A DNA stretch of 64,000 nt from Isoetes taiwanensis (GCA_021234155.1 JAJEKV010000066.1:7156118-7220117); one strand, 5' to 3'; positions 31,293 through 44,334 are shown, numbered from the stretch's first letter. The notes: generated from the letters alone by a model not told the origin. Program-made: numbers and translations.

Positions 31293-31485
31293 TACCCCAA
31301 ACCATATACGCCTAAATCAACACAAAACAATTTCGCACCTAAACCATAGATATAAATCAACACAAAACAATTTCGCACCCCAAACCAACAAAAAAGCAAT
31401 TTCTCGCCCTAAACCATACATGTAAATCAACACAAAACAATTTTGTACCCCAAACCATACGTATAAATCAACATAAAACAATCCC
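31293..31485. repeat. ~41-bp minisatellite, copy 1
   Basis: About 4.5 imperfect units of ACCCCAAACCATACGTATAA followed by ATCAACACAAAACAATTT. A minus-strand repeat ORF across it (repeated FCVDLYVWF-like reading) is a by-product. Confidence 0.85.
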
Positions 31486-32270
31486 TTTTTTTTTTGCATG
31501 AATAGTTGGAGTTTGTATATGCATAGAAAAGCTAGGAAATTTCATTACAAGAAGGCAAGCAATTTCATAGGGCCATAATTGTCATGACACAGAACTGTAA
31601 ATGAATGACATAGAATTCCGATCTAAAATCAACACTTAGAGTTGGCAGAGATACAATGCAGTAGAACAAGACGAAATCAAACACTACATTTGTAGAACCA
31701 TGAGCTCACAAGATTTTCTATATTATGATCCTATCTAAAAATCAACATTAACAGCCATGGGGATCAAGTACAATAAACTATAGTAGAACAAGACTAAAAA
31801 AATAAAACACTACATATGTAGAAGTATGAGCTCACGAGATTTTCTATATTAGAACGATGAAAGTATGATATTCTCGTTCTCACATAAATACAAGCCCCAT
31901 AAACACTTTAACCACATATCGCCCAAAGAACGTTAGAGGCTTGGTTTTCTATTTCTCAATGATTATATTCTCCGCTTGGGTGTCCATTAAAAGAAGGTAC
32001 GATATATTTCGAGCCAATCCTTTTAAAACGGTGTATAAATGCAAAAAAAAGAGACCAGCCTCCAATATATACAAAAAGCGCACCATTATGGATAACGATG
32101 TGTTTCCAACCTTGCCCATGAATTTCCATATTAGAACGAAGAAGCTCAAGATTATAATATATCCCAAGCACTAAGCTTATCTCAAGATTACAAAGTTACA
32201 TTATGCCCCCGCCTCCAATTAGCTACGATATCATCCTATGCCAAAGAACGCCGGGCACCATTACTAGTAT
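31486..32270. other. No gene; AT-rich 3' flank of LINE copy 1
   Basis: A ~110-base motif (CACTACATATGTAGAA, GAGCTCACGAGATT, TCTATATTA) is imperfectly repeated at about 31680 and 31810. Nothing codes. Confidence 0.4.
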
Positions 32271-35200
32271 AGAATAAAATAGAATAGATTTTTAGCGCCC
32301 ACGAGACCGACCGCCTATGGGACCCAAACAAGCAAGCAAAACATATTATCGACAGATTAAAAACCCCACCCAAGGGTTTTCGAGGGAAAACATTAGCAAA
32401 GAATAAACGCGGGCATGCCGCATAAATTGTGTAGGATGCTCAATGTCGCCCCGAAGACAACAACCGAAGTCCGCGGCATCCATAACCTCCTCGGAGATAT
32501 GACCCCAACAAACCCAATCGACGCCAGATTCAACAACTCATGCAACGGTTGGCCAGGCACTAGTAATCGAACATACCGCTCTCTGATATGGGCAAGTGGG
32601 GCAGATCTCGAGGGAGGCCAAGTTGACTCGCATGCCAATGAATTGGCAAAAGTGTCGAGCATCCAGTGACGCTGCAGGTGTCCTCCCGAGTATAGGCCAG
32701 AGGTTGACATCGCCAAAGATATATGAGTTGCCGATTGTGTGATGCATGAGATGGGCGCTCGCACCTCCATGCTCGAGAGCCAATCTTCCAAACCTGGTCA
32801 ATGTACATGCCAAATAGTGTGGGGAGAGGGGAAACCTTGACGACTCCAATACTACCGACACGGCTGTTCTCGACGATGTGATACGGCCCGAAAGCATGCC
32901 TCATACGCCTTATTAATCGATTTTGCAAGTCAAGGGGAGTCCCCAACCGCCATAGTCCGGGTCCCATAACCCGCCCCGGCACCGGTGGTCAAAAGCTTTT
33001 GCGTAAATCCACTAAACAACAAGCATGTGTTTTGTTCGGTGATTCCCGCTATCCTCAATGAATATGCGCAGAGTGAAGATATGATCAATGGTGGAATGCC
33101 CGGGCCGAAAACCCGCCTCAGGTGAGAGCTCGCATCATCCGCCTCCTCTCGCCCATATTGTCACCACTGCGCCAAGGATGCCAGCCCAACAGTTTTGCAA
33201 AGAGAGAGCTGACCATAATAGTACGATAGTTGGTCGGGCATTGAGGGTGCCCCCGCCTTTGTATATGGGCACAACTCTACTAGTGGTCCACTGCGGAGGG
33301 AAGCCTTCTTGCAATGCTTTGTTGAATAACGCCGCGGAGAACATGCACCAATGGAGGCCCAGCCCATTTCGAAGTTCCCCCGCGATGTCATCTAAATCGC
33401 CGCCTTCCCATTAGCCGACGCTGTAGGCCCATGATGACATCCCTCCGTGGATGACCGTAGCCATGCCTACCCGCGGGAGGGACTGGTGTCCGCCCCGAAG
33501 CGGTCGTCAGAAGCCGCAAGCAAGTACCGCACTCCATTGCCCGAGGTGATGTTCCCCGGTGGGTCGTGCGCCTTGCTCAATACCCTTCTCCGCATCGTCT
33601 TGGGGTGCCGATCTAGGAGACCAAACATTTGTTGCCGATGCTCATGAGGTAGCTAGCTTTCTTGTTCTTGAGGAAGGAGCGGTATTGACCCGATGGCCCT
33701 GTGGGCGGGAGGTGGGACGCTGACTTGCCGGAGTGTGTGCTTGAGCTCCCCGACACTCATCATCAAACCACCCGCTAAGGGGGAAGGTGGTAGCTCGAGG
33801 TTCACCGTGAGCGCCTCTCCCAAAGCATCTCTCGCCACCGCCGTAAGGTGTGAGTCGGCCGCAGCAGATTGCCGTTGAAGTGTGGGAGTTGTAGCGGTCC
33901 CGCCAGTCATGCCGGCAACGGGGATTGTCCCCCCCACGGGCGGTAGTCCAGCGCACTGGAGCACCCGGGTGTTGAGGCAGATGCACGGGGAGCTTGCCAA
34001 TGGAGATGCACGAACAGGCTGGTGGTCCGAGTCCACTTCCTCGCCCCGAAAGTGTCTGCTCCAAAGGAAAAATAGGCAACCAGGTGCAGATCCCGCTCTC
34101 AACCGCCAGATAATCCACCACACCGAGCCAGCTCCCCTTGGTTCTCCCGTTTACAAGTGCAAAGAAATCGGAAGATGGCCATTGTGCCAACCCATTACAA
34201 ATAACAGGTCAAAGATCAGCAATAATAACCGCCCGCCATAGGGCTTAAATATGGTTGTCGCCCCGACACCCTTGACCAAGCCATCTCTCGCTGGGTTCAC
34301 CGCAAAACGCCCTCCCGCCAAGGGCTCAAATTTTGGGACCTCGCCGCCCCGTGTGCATTAAAGTCGCCGAGCAACATAACCTTGCCCAACCGCTCAGGCC
34401 GGGCCAGATGTCATCATATAGATCGACATAGGGCTCCAATCTATCCACATCCGAATGAGTGTTATAAAAGTTGTTTCGCGATGTGGAAAGTAGCATACCG
34501 CTTTGAAGAGAATGTCGCCATTGTCATGTCCGCACGCCGCACCCACAAGTATCGATTGTACCGCCCGCTTTGTGCAAATGAGACCGATCGCCCCTAAGGT
34601 TGCACGATAGTAGCAGTAACCCCCGCCATGTCCTCGCTTGCCTATGCACTCATTGAACACCGAAATGCGTACCGAGGTTCGGCACTGCGTGCCCCGTGAT
34701 GTTTCCATGAGGAAAATGAGATCCATATCTGATGCAATAGAGTTGAGACTCTCCCCTTTCTGCCAAGGGAAGCCCCGACAATTCCAAGATACCATCCGGA
34801 GGCACAGTTCCTATTTGTTGGCATTTGATGTAGACGCCGATGGTCCGCTCCGGTGGGAAATAAAGGTGTGTGGCGCCGGAAAGCAAGCTTGCGGTGGAGC
34901 AAATTGGAGCAGCGGAGCAGGAGGTGCAAGAGGGGTTCCGTGGCGAGCAGTGAGTGGCAAAGCCTTTGACGCGATTGCATCGGGTGGACCTCGCCAGCGC
35001 CGCCTAAAATGTAAGCTTGCCTCGGATCGTCCCCAAAGATCCCCTCGGCATGGATGTCCCTCGACTTGAGCCACCGCCACGGCTGACTCCTCGCTGCATC
35101 GTGAGTAAGATCCTGGTCGACATATAGAGTAGTCCCCTTCAATTGCCTACTCGGACGAGAATTGCTCTCACGCACTCGCATGTCCGCCACCGCGGAAGGC

Positions 35201-36348
35201 GACAATGCGCGCGGTCTCGGCGCTGGAGCCCCATGGCGCTTGCTCAACAATGCACCGTGATTCTGAAATGCCATGTGAGATAGAATCGATCCCGATGCAC
35301 TTGGTGAGATCCTCTCCCCGCCTCCTCCGGAGAGTCCACGCATTCACCACATTATGATGCCGGGCTGCCCCTCGCCCCGCCTCACCGAAGTTGCGGGCAA
35401 CATTAGCCGCCCCCAGTGATGCCCGCGTTCGAGCGCGGTGGGCCGCTCACGCTAAGGGCGTGTGGTGTGCAAGATGGAGCAGTGGTGTCCGTCACCGCTT
35501 GGCGACCGGTGGGCCGTGGAACATGTGTGCTTCTCTTCGCCCCGCGTTGTTGCGGCCTCGTTGTTCGAGCTCCGAGCCTAGCTCCCGCTTGAAATCTCTC
35601 GCCGCTTGGCCAACCCATTGCACCCGCCGTAGTGTTCATGGACTCCTGCATGGAGGCCCCCGCCTTTTTGCGGTAATGGTTGCTCTGAGTCCCCGTGATC
35701 TCCTATGCTCGGTCTCACCCCTACTTTGTAGGGTTCTTAGCTCGGGCCGGCCGGGTTTCGGCGCCTTGACGCTCAGATATGGTGGTAGACCCTCAAACCG
35801 ACTTGAGGCGTGAGATAGTTGCCACCGTGATCCCCGCTCAACACCCCTCGCCGTCCCCGCGCCATAGTCTCTATGGTGGTGAGGAGGGAATCCACGCGAA
35901 GCTCGAAGTCGCCAAAGGCCTTGCTTATCCCGTTGCTTCAAAGTGTGCCAAGCGCCTAATCGCCGCCACGCTGGTCCCCATCTCTCGCAACTGCTGCCTT
36001 TTCCGCTAACCTGCCTTTTGAGTACATGGGACGCCGAGGATTGTATCTCTCGCCATGCAGTCCCCAATCCTGTTCTATTGCTCTCAATTTGTTCCTCCAT
36101 TTGTTTCATGGCCCTCGCGCCTCGTGTTTCTGGCCGAGAGCCTTCATCCATCTCGGGGTCAATCTCATAGATTGGGCTTTCGCCGCCTCCCTCCTCATGG
36201 AAGAGGTTTCTCCCTTGTCCTTGGTATCCCGACCGGGTCGCTGCAAGGGTCCCTCCTCCCTGGTTCTCCCCAGTGGCCGTGGGCCGGGGTGGGTCGGGGA
36301 ATGTCTCCCTCTAAATGGGAGTCCGGGCAAGGGGCTACGTAAAACCAC
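32270..36348 (-). mobile_element. L1-type LINE, copy 1, heavily disrupted
   Basis: Order on the minus strand: ORF1 (36.35-34.9 kb), with a coiled-coil start and an RRM-like part (KGTTLYVDQDLT); ORF2 from the ATG at 34795, starting MVSWNCRGFPW, a canonical LINE endonuclease N-terminus, with SIASDMDLIFLMET; then RT pieces (ALQEGFPPQWTTSRVVPIYK near 33.3 kb) and the C-terminal RERYVRLLVPGQPLHELLN near 32.57 kb. The 3' end has the CCTCGAAAACCC stem-loop and a TATTC-type tail at ~32270. Frames break many times, more than in copy 2. The RT catalytic YADD of copy 2 is read here as IFGD because CAG-centred bases differ. Both copies lack the stretch between the RT palm and the C-terminal segment present at 10.6-11.4 kb. 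Confidence 0.85.
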
Positions 36349-38860
36349 TCATGAGGTTGTATGGTATGGAAGTGAATTGAGGTTATATTGAAGCAAATTA
36401 AATGCAAAATAACTCGTGTATTTTTATGTCATGCCACATCTAAAGCACTACTATTCATGCCCTCCCTCCCGGAGCCTGCTTTATAAGCAATCTATAGCAA
36501 AGGAACAAAAACTCGCTTTGAGATATAGAATTTACAAATTGTCGACTTCAGTGAAGAATAATAATATTCATTCTCTTCAAAGAAAGTTCAATCCCTAGAC
36601 TAATTTGCATGCATTATTATCCAAGAAGTTTACCAAACCGAACACATGACATACATAATAAAAAGCACATTTTGAACTGCTAATGTTTCTGATAGTTCAA
36701 TGTTTAATAAACTTGCATGAATCCATTGCTTGGACTTATTGGTTCAACTTTCTTAAAACATTAAGTTCAGTCCCATTATGTGCATATATTGCAAAATTGC
36801 AAATAAAAATGATGTTATGCATGGCCATTTTTCACAAACACGCATTAACATTCTCCGTGACTCCAAATTTTGTCAGCGCCGATGTGCAAGAAATGACAGT
36901 TGTAGGAAAAGAATTGAAGGCTCTTTTAAAGATATAGGCATCTCCACATGGTTAACACCTTCATCTAGAATAAAACAATGGCTTGAGGAGACTCCTTGAG
37001 AAGTTTTACCGACAAAGGCATTAGAAGCTTGCCACAGAGCTTCAGGGAAAATATATAGAGATGGGGAGCAACAGATGGAGATTTATCGTAGAGATGTAGA
37101 CTATGCATAGGGCTACTAATGTTAGTAAAACCATAAACAACTGGCTGAATTTGAAAAAAGCAAAGGTACCAGTCAGTTTCTAAAGGGCATAAAAAAACTC
37201 CCGACAGTAATTGGGAAACATTCCACACTACAAATTCATAAAGCCTGTAGTAAAGAATAGATATGTGGCATGTGAAATGGAGTGCATTCATAGTTTCAGG
37301 AGAATAGTGATGAAAGAACAAATTTGAAAAAATTCTTGAAAAAACATTGGGTACATATAGCCCACTAAATCTCCACATGAAATGGGTCTATAGTGCAGAC
37401 ATTTTCACAAACAGAAACATCAATTTGAAGCTGATTTCTTATGTCCAAAGGAGAGGATTGAAACGAATGGAATGAACTCGTCTGGGTAGGGATCAAGATT
37501 CGTTTCTTTCTCGCAAAGATACGATAAAATGGAGTAGATGCCAAAAGACACAAAGCTGCAAGATTCCTCTTAATCTTTTTGGTGCCACGACAGAGGTTTT
37601 TGGGAAACAACCATGTTATATATATAAATATTTGCTTCACTGCCTTACATGCCATGGCCATTATGGCAGATGCTTAGCTAGCTTCCATTTCTTTCTTTTA
37701 ATTTGAAAAAAAAAGTGAAAAAGTGCAAAAGAAACATGAAAAAGTTCTCGCTATCAAAAGTTCTCGCTATTTCCTTCAAGGCCATAGTACCAACGGGCTG
37801 GTTTCTAATATGAGGAGCTTGGAATCGGGCCAAAAGAGAATACCAAAGAAAGGCGGTGATATATGGCTTAATCTCCAATTTTGATACATCTCTCAATGTG
37901 GATCACTTTAGAACAAAAGATAACCATTTATACATGCAGATTCAAACAAGCCAAAGTGTAAGTCAACACAATATTTTAGAATAATAAGGTTCTATCTATC
38001 GATCCTAATAAAATATGGTCTATGAATATGCACAAACATTTATGATTGATGTAACTGTTTGGCCATATCTAATTAAAATCCTTGGTGCATACATGAAGAT
38101 TGCAGAAAGTCTATTACGTCGATAATGTGGAATAGAACAGCGAACCAAGAATAAAAACTTTCCTATTTATGGCATGGCAAAGTTTAGCTTGGATGGCGTA
38201 GGATAATGGAACTTAAAGATGATGAGGAGGAAGGAAGCTTGGTTACAATAAAACTTAATTCTATTTTTCGTGATAAATTCTACCCTTCCCTTAATATGGA
38301 CAAACTGAAATCAAAGAAGCAAATTACAAAAGAACAAATCCTAGAAACATACCTATCTCTTGAAGTCACAGCAGCTCCATCAGACGTATTATTGCATGGC
38401 ATGCATATATGCTCTTACAAAAGAAGAGAAAAACATCCAGCACCACAAAACCTCCAAAATAGCACCCCTCTTTCATATATAAAATGAAGACCTGTTAATT
38501 AAAAAGACCCGTATTTAGTCTCATAGCAAACAATCAAATATACACGGCCGGAGTTCTAGGAGATCTTAAATTTACCATGTGAAGTGACGACAACGACCAA
38601 TAGAAATGTGCAAATATTATTAAGTGCCGAAAATGGAGGCAAATGTTCATTCTAGAATGGGGCTCGTGATGAAACCAACAAACCGCCGACTAGACTAGGC
38701 TTCTCATTCATCTCAGCAGATTTTCTACAATGGTGGATAGTGGATAGCCGCACACATGCGAACTACCCATGAAAAATAAAGGGAATATCCAATTATATCA
38801 TTTGGATCCCATAAAATACAATGCTAATAGATGTTTGGTTGAAATTACCCACCAAAAGCT
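36349..38860. other. No secure gene; possible coding fragments
   Basis: On the plus strand, 36778-36999 reads MCIYCKIANKNDV and ends WLTPSSRIKQWLEETP; after one stop, TKALEACHRASGKIYRDGEQ follows. The end of this stretch is conserved in copy 2 (63604-63790). It may be an exon of an unknown gene. The frames at 36965-37661 (minus) and 38206-38487 (plus) lack recognisable features. Confidence 0.3.
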
Positions 38861-38865
38861 TATCA

Positions 38866-38930
38866 TCGAGATTAAAAACCCCGCCTTTCGGGTTTTCGAG
38901 GAAAATCCTAGTGATAAGCCTTCGGCAAGG
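38866..38930 (-). repeat. Isolated copy of the LINE 3' stem-loop
   Basis: The minus strand reads CCTCGAAAACCC, a short loop, then GCGGGGTTTTTAATC, as in the 3' UTRs of the three LINE copies. The sequence around it is not LINE. An outer stem, GCTTATCA/TGATAAGC, encloses it here. Confidence 0.55.
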
Positions 38931-39167
38931 GGCTTGGACAAACGTAAAGGCGTAGAAATCGCCCCAAAACCCACCTAATGGAGAAGTCAAAACAGATGCC
39001 GCCGCCAACTTTGCACCGCACATCACCAACACAAAAACAAAACGTGACAAAACAAACCTCCCCAGAGTGGAGGGGTGACTGCCGCGCCACACGACAACAA
39101 AACAAAAACCTCTTCAAATAAAGGGGCTGGTCACGCCACAAATACAATAAACAAAGAAGGGGGGGAG

Positions 39168-39735
39168 GGTGGGTTCGAGAAAAGAGAATAAGATATTGCC
39201 GAGAGAGAAGAGGAAGGCCGATGAGACGCTGATGCGTAATCGCGCCTAAGATAGCTTAACTCCCAACTGTAAAGGGCATGCGCCGCATGCATGCATATTA
39301 AGAAGATATAGATGCTCGCCCATTCTAGAATGGTGATCCAATGTCTCTGATCGATGGGATTCTAGAATGGGGCCTGCGATGAAACCAAAACCGCCCAATA
39401 CCAAAGGACTTCCTTAACAAACTAGGATCGAGGACCTAAGGTCACAGGATGAAGGCTAAAGAAGAGCCAAGGTCGAGAAAGGACATGCCACAAAGATGAA
39501 AGAAACGCCAATTACTAAAACCAAGCAGTGGAGAAGCCCTCCCCGCCTCGGATTCGTGAGAAACGAGAATAAGGTACCGGCCGAGAGAAGAGGAAGCCGA
39601 TGAGACGCTGATGCATCCGCTTAAAAATAGCGAACTCCCAACCAGAAAGGGCATGCACCGCATGCATGCATGCAAGACATGCATGCTCGCCCCATTCTAG
39701 AATGGCGATCCGATGTCTCGGATCAATGGGATCTA
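39168..39735. repeat. Direct duplication of a ~190-bp segment
   Basis: 39168-39361 and 39540-39731 share GAGAAGAGGAAG, CCGATGAGACGCTGATGC, GGGCATGC-CCGCATGCATGCAT, CATTCTAGAATGG and GATCCRATGTCTC in the same order. Further CATTCTAGAATGG palindromes lie near 38650 and 39360. Confidence 0.75.
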
Positions 39736-39806
39736 TCGTCGCAAGTTTCCCCCATGAAAACAAAATTCATTTCAATACCGCTTTTTATGATACAATATCT
39801 TGGACC

Positions 39807-39930
39807 AAACCTTTCATTTTTTTGCACAATTTCAAGGCTCTAGATACATGCCACGTGGAATGAAAGGTTACATTTATGAAACCTTTCATTTCTTGCATAA
39901 TTTTAACAGTCTAGATCATGCCACGTGGTG
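39807..39930. repeat. Direct repeat carrying a G-box
   Basis: AAACCTTTCATTT, TTGCAYAATTT, TCTAGAT and ATGCCACGTGG occur in order twice (39807-39855 and 39879-39928). CACGTG is the core of plant G-box/ABRE elements, but no gene start is apparent nearby. Confidence 0.6.
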
Positions 39931-41600
39931 CAATGTGGGTCGTTGATCGTGGTGGAGTGACAGACGCCACGGTTTTATAGTATAGGAGGATTGACTACTA
40001 TTGCAAAGTAGAAGATATCAAGTCAAGGGTTTGCACCTTAGGAGGAGCTTTAGCTATGCAGTTCTTTCCAGAGTCCTTCAGATCTCTCCTAGCTTTGGAG
40101 ACCGAGAAATGAATTTAGCAATAAGGTAATGGGTTCGCAGGAAGAAAGACTCCCCGCAGGAAGAAAGAAGAAAGGGTCGGTGCCACATGGCATGCATCTA
40201 TCTTCGAATCCTATTTGGTGTTCAGCTGTGTGCTGGGAGGTCGTGCGTGGGGGCCATGCATGATCTGTAGACCGAGGAATTGGCAACCTCTCAAGTGTGC
40301 ATGGACATACCCTCATTGGAGGGAGCATCTTTAGAACATTCTAACTCAGAGATGAGGCATGTTGTCTTAGCATAATTCTTTGAATACCCTTCATTTTAAC
40401 AGATGGCTATCCAAAGAGCTTACGCCCAACCACGCAAGAAGCACAAGCGCTATAGAGGAAGGTCCGTGGTGAAGGATCCAAAGCAAGAAGTCTACCAACC
40501 CTCCTTGTCAAACAAGGATATTCAAACACCGCGACACCACCAACAAAGTAAAATTGATTTTGTGGAGAGATTATGTCCGCCAATTAGCAAAATCTTGATA
40601 TCCTCCAACTCCCTCTTATGCAACCCCACCATATGTATATTATTAACTGCTTGCACTACAAAAACTAATTAATAAGACATGCTAGCTGTGGATTGGATTG
40701 ATGGGTCAGGGGAGGAGTGTTGTGAAATTACACAAGGATCTTGGTTCATAGAGGACAATTAGCATTCTCAAGTATGAAAAAAGAACATGTCCAGATGAAA
40801 GGTGAAAAAGAAAGTACACTTAATCTATGACTAACCATGCATTCAACTCCCAAAGTGTGGTCACTTTGTGTAAATCTATCGATGGATTACACCATCCAAG
40901 CATCTGGAGAGAGAAGGTAGCAAATGCAAGGTGATCCACTCAAACCCTCCACATCCTTCCTAGGGGGTTCACTTATAATAAATGAAATATACCACATCTG
41001 TATCCATAGGGTGGCCAAAAATGCCCCTAGGTATACTGATTTTTGAAATCTAATTAGCCCTTAAAGTAATATAGCTTGCCCCAAATAGTAATGAGCTGGC
41101 CAAACGCACATCCACTCACACCACCCCCTGCCCCACTTACAAAAAAAAAAGTGGTAAAAACCCTTAATGCACATGTTTTTATACACTCAACAAATGTGGA
41201 TCCTCGTAGTATTTATTTTGGATTCACAGCTAGAATGCTACGCTCAACAATAAAGTAGACTAATCCCTTATCAACCACAAGTAGGTTGACAATTCTTGAA
41301 TAATCCACAAGTTAGTTGATGAGATTCCTCAATGGTAATAAAATATCCGAGACCTACAAATTAGAAGGGATGGAGGCGCTTTGACTAAGGAGAAGAAGAG
41401 ATAAAAAATGTAATGGGGATTCCCATTTGGATCATGAGGAAGAAAGAAATAAATTGTTCTTTTTTGCCATTCTAACTTTGCTTATCCTAGAAACCTCAGA
41501 AGCAGAGGAATCCATAGATCGCCTCAACCAAACTGGTCAAGGGCCTATCTCATGCCAGAACTGATACGAATCACAACAACAACTCATAGTAATCCAACTT
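39931..41600. other. No recognisable gene
   Basis: The plus-strand frame at 40403-40672 begins MAIQRAYAQPRKKHKRYRGR and matches nothing I know. The rest is short frames only. Confidence 0.4.
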
Positions 41601-41619
41601 GGTTTTTAAATACCTCAGA

Positions 41620-41940
41620 AGATTCAAATTTTAATGAGAAATTTGGTAGTTCACCGCCCAACCGGATCTCCTGGAGCTAGACACATGCAATTCAATGCAA
41701 GACAATCTGCAAAAGTTTTACTCCAAAATGATAATCTTCCTCTTAGGCAGCCCCGCAACAATCACCAAGATCACTTTTGGCAGTCCACATTCTTCTCCTC
41801 TACTATAGCGGCATCATTTCGGCTGAAGATGTTGCTAACCTCGTGCAATGTCTACTATAGCAACCATTTTATAGACCCCTCCCGTCTCCTACTGGTTGTT
41901 GCCTTTAAATACTTGGATTGATGCCTTTTTCCTTTAGATA
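41620..41940. repeat. Dispersed repeat, partner of 44335-44745
   Basis: GCAAAAGTTTTRCTCCAAAA, TTAGGCAGCCCC, TTCTTCTCCT, CAATGTCTAMTRTAGCAACC and TGATGCCTTTTTCCTTTAGA follow in the same order at 41.6-41.9 and 44.34-44.75 kb. Confidence 0.75.
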
Positions 41941-41967
41941 CCTTTGTGCTAAACTCGGCCCCAAGCT

Positions 41968-42294
41968 TTAACATACAAAAGGTATTCTACCTTTTGATAT
42001 ATTCGACTCCAAGCCTTTTTCAATGGAAAGGCATTTTGCATTCAAATAAAGAACGTGATCTCTTTGATTAATATACTTGGCTAATTTCCCATTGTTGTTT
42101 AACAAAGGAACCTGTATTATCTCATTGTTGCCTTGCCTTGCCAATAAATTGTCATTGTCTAGATTCCCAAGACTAACATCTGAGACCACACCCCCGAGAT
42201 ACCATATTCGTATCAATTCTTTCCTTTCCGAGAAGCAACTAACCGCAGTTGTATCCGTAAACCACAAGTTGAGCATCAACTCAATATATTTCAC
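41968..42294 (-). other. Unrecognised open frame
   Basis: A 108-codon minus-strand frame starting KYIELMLNLWFTDTTAVSCF and rich in Asn and Leu. It lies between the two copies of a dispersed repeat and could be a retroelement or host fragment; no motif decides this. Confidence 0.25.
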
Positions 42295-42430
42295 TTGAGC
42301 ACCAACTCAAGCCATTTTACATGAGCACCAACTCAATTTTGTTTCAAGTTCATAAGGCTAAGATAGTTTATACTAGAGAAATGGGTAGGGTTTATAAGAG
42401 AATCAAAGTTTTCATTGAGGGCACCAACAT

Positions 42431-43600
42431 CAACTAGAAGCAACAACTTCTGCCCATAAAAAATATCTCTGAGGCACCAATCTCAGCCGGTAAGCACTAA
42501 CTTTTTATAAAGAATTTTTTCGGGGCACTAACCTCCTTAAGCACCAACTTTTGATCAAAATTTTAGATACCGCCTAAAGTTTTTCCTTGAAGCACCAACC
42601 TCAACCTAGTAATAACAAACCATCGCCATAATTTTAACAAGAATCTAAAAATTTTCCGCTGAGGCTTCAACCCCAATTCATAAAATTGCAATACAACCAA
42701 AGATATAAAAATTATCTAACATTCCAATCACAATCCTTAACAAACTATTTCTTACCGTAAGACAAGTGATAGCCAATTTGCAATTTGCTTTTTCTTCCTC
42801 TATATGTGCTAGATGCGTGGGATTTTCCTTCAATGCTTTTTCTACGCTATGTAGGATATTCTGGTTTTGTTGCAACTTTATTCTCGTGACAATACCTTCT
42901 ATAATGATTTTCACCACAACAAACGACTTTATTCATGTAGACTTGACCTGCATTCCCTTTCTTTTGCTTAGCCGGATTCTCTAAGGTTCTACCTCCAGAT
43001 CCCTCCTTCTTTTTTTCACTTTCCTTTGTGATCATCAACTAGAAGCAACAACTTCTGCCCATATAAAAATATCTCCGAGGCACCAATCTCAAAATGTAAG
43101 CACTAACTTCTACTTATAAGAATTTTTCTGGGCACTAACCTCAAACCTGTAAGCCAACTTTTGATCAAAATTTTAGATACCAGTCTAAAGTTTTTCCTTG
43201 AAGCACCAACCTCAACCTAGTAGTAACAACTACTGCTCATAATTTTAACAACAATCTAAAATTTTCCGTTGAGGCACCAACCTCAACCATAAAATTGCAA
43301 TACAACCAAAGATATAAAATTATCTAAAATTCCAATCACAATCATTAAGCAAACTATTTCCTACCAGAAGACAAGTGATAGCCAATTTGCAATTTGCTCC
43401 TTTCTTCCTCTATATGTGCTAGATGTGCTGGGATTTTCCTTCAATGCTTTTTCTAATGCTATGAGGATATTCTTATTCTCGTGACAATACCTTCGTGAAT
43501 GATTTCCACCACAAATGTAAATGACTTATTCATGTAGATTTGACCGCATCCTTTCTTTTGCTTAGTCGGATTTCTAAGGTATCCCTTTTCTTTGTGATCA
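42431..43600. repeat. ~604-bp tandem duplication
   Basis: The unit starting AACTAGAAGCAACAACTTCT at 42431 recurs at 43035 and can be followed to about 43600 with many small indels. Within each unit a shorter motif (GCACCAACCTCAA / GCACYAACTT) repeats about every 50 bases. The antisense frame at 42847-43038 contains CCGENHYRRYC, which resembles part of a zinc knuckle but lacks the first cysteine. Confidence 0.8.
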
Positions 43601-43688
43601 ATCGCTACATTGGAGTATGGTTTGTTATATGTATAACTTTCTTTGTTTTTGGATTAATCTTTTAATTCCAACTCCTTTCTAAAAATTC

Positions 43689-43738
43689 TCTTATCTTATC
43701 TTATCTTTATCTTATCTTATCTTATCTTATCTTTATCT
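43689..43738. repeat. (TTATC)n microsatellite
   Basis: About ten TTATC units with two TTTATC variants. Confidence 0.9.
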
Positions 43739-44001
43739 AAAATCTTCCCATTAATAATTACCGGTGCCAAGCGCTTCCTTCCTTGCCACCATAGCCAGCA
43801 TCTTTCAAATATGGCATCTAATTTTTTTTCCTCTCTATTTTCAACCCACTTTAGAAACAACTCCCTGCATTCTAAGAAATCCAATGACTTATGTGAGCTT
43901 GCAGGTAAACCATGACAAAAGGCATATCTTATTTTTCTAACCACATGCACTTGGATTTTTACTAAAAGAACTTCTTCTCTATTAGGTGGAGAGAGAATCA
44001 T
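43717..44001 (-). other. Unrecognised open frame
   Basis: A 94-codon minus-strand frame that overlaps the microsatellite at its 3' end. It contains ECRELFLKWVENREEKK and FERCWLWWQGRKRL. The composition is protein-like, but the family is unknown and no splice model is clear. Confidence 0.25.
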
Positions 44002-44334
44002 GGATTCTAGATCGGAAGGTAACGATGGAGCTACGGCAGCTTGTACAATTTCAAGATTGGAAGTAATTATTAGGAGTTTAAAAAGCTTTTCATATTTTGC
44101 ATCAATTCCTTGTTTATATATTCCAAAGACAATTGCCGATGCTCCAATTTTTATTGCCTTTTCCTAAAATCCAAGCATAGAAATTCTTGGATAATTGTTG
44201 TATAAGCCGATAATTGTTTTCAAGTATGTCTCAAGGTTCATTGATCCAGCTTAGATGCCATTGATGATGCACTAGTGCGTAATTAAATTTCTAATACCAA
44301 TTGATACAAATTACAACATAACTCGTAGTAATTC

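Larger units (their letters stand above)
24743..37206. repeat. Segmental duplication, copy 1
   Basis: This block matches 51635-64000 almost colinearly, with offset 26,892 at the left edge falling to about 26,794 at the right. It contains a truncated copia element, a minisatellite, a LINE and flanking sequence. The left breakpoint is at TGAAGTGTTAGAATCAC; the right end cannot be set because copy 2 is cut by the window. The LINE sits at the same position in both copies, so it was inserted before the duplication. Confidence 0.9.

Noticed and set aside
31317-31499. Minus-strand repeat protein over the minisatellite
   Set aside because: The reading follows from the ~41-bp tandem units and changes between the two copies.
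35391-36391. Plus-strand frames of 120-140 codons opposite the LINE
   Set aside because: They are antisense shadows of LINE ORF1 and correspond to similar shadows in copy 2.
36778-36999. BED-type zinc finger of an hAT transposase
   Set aside because: MCIYCK gives a Cys pair, but the His/Cys spacing that follows does not fit a BED finger.
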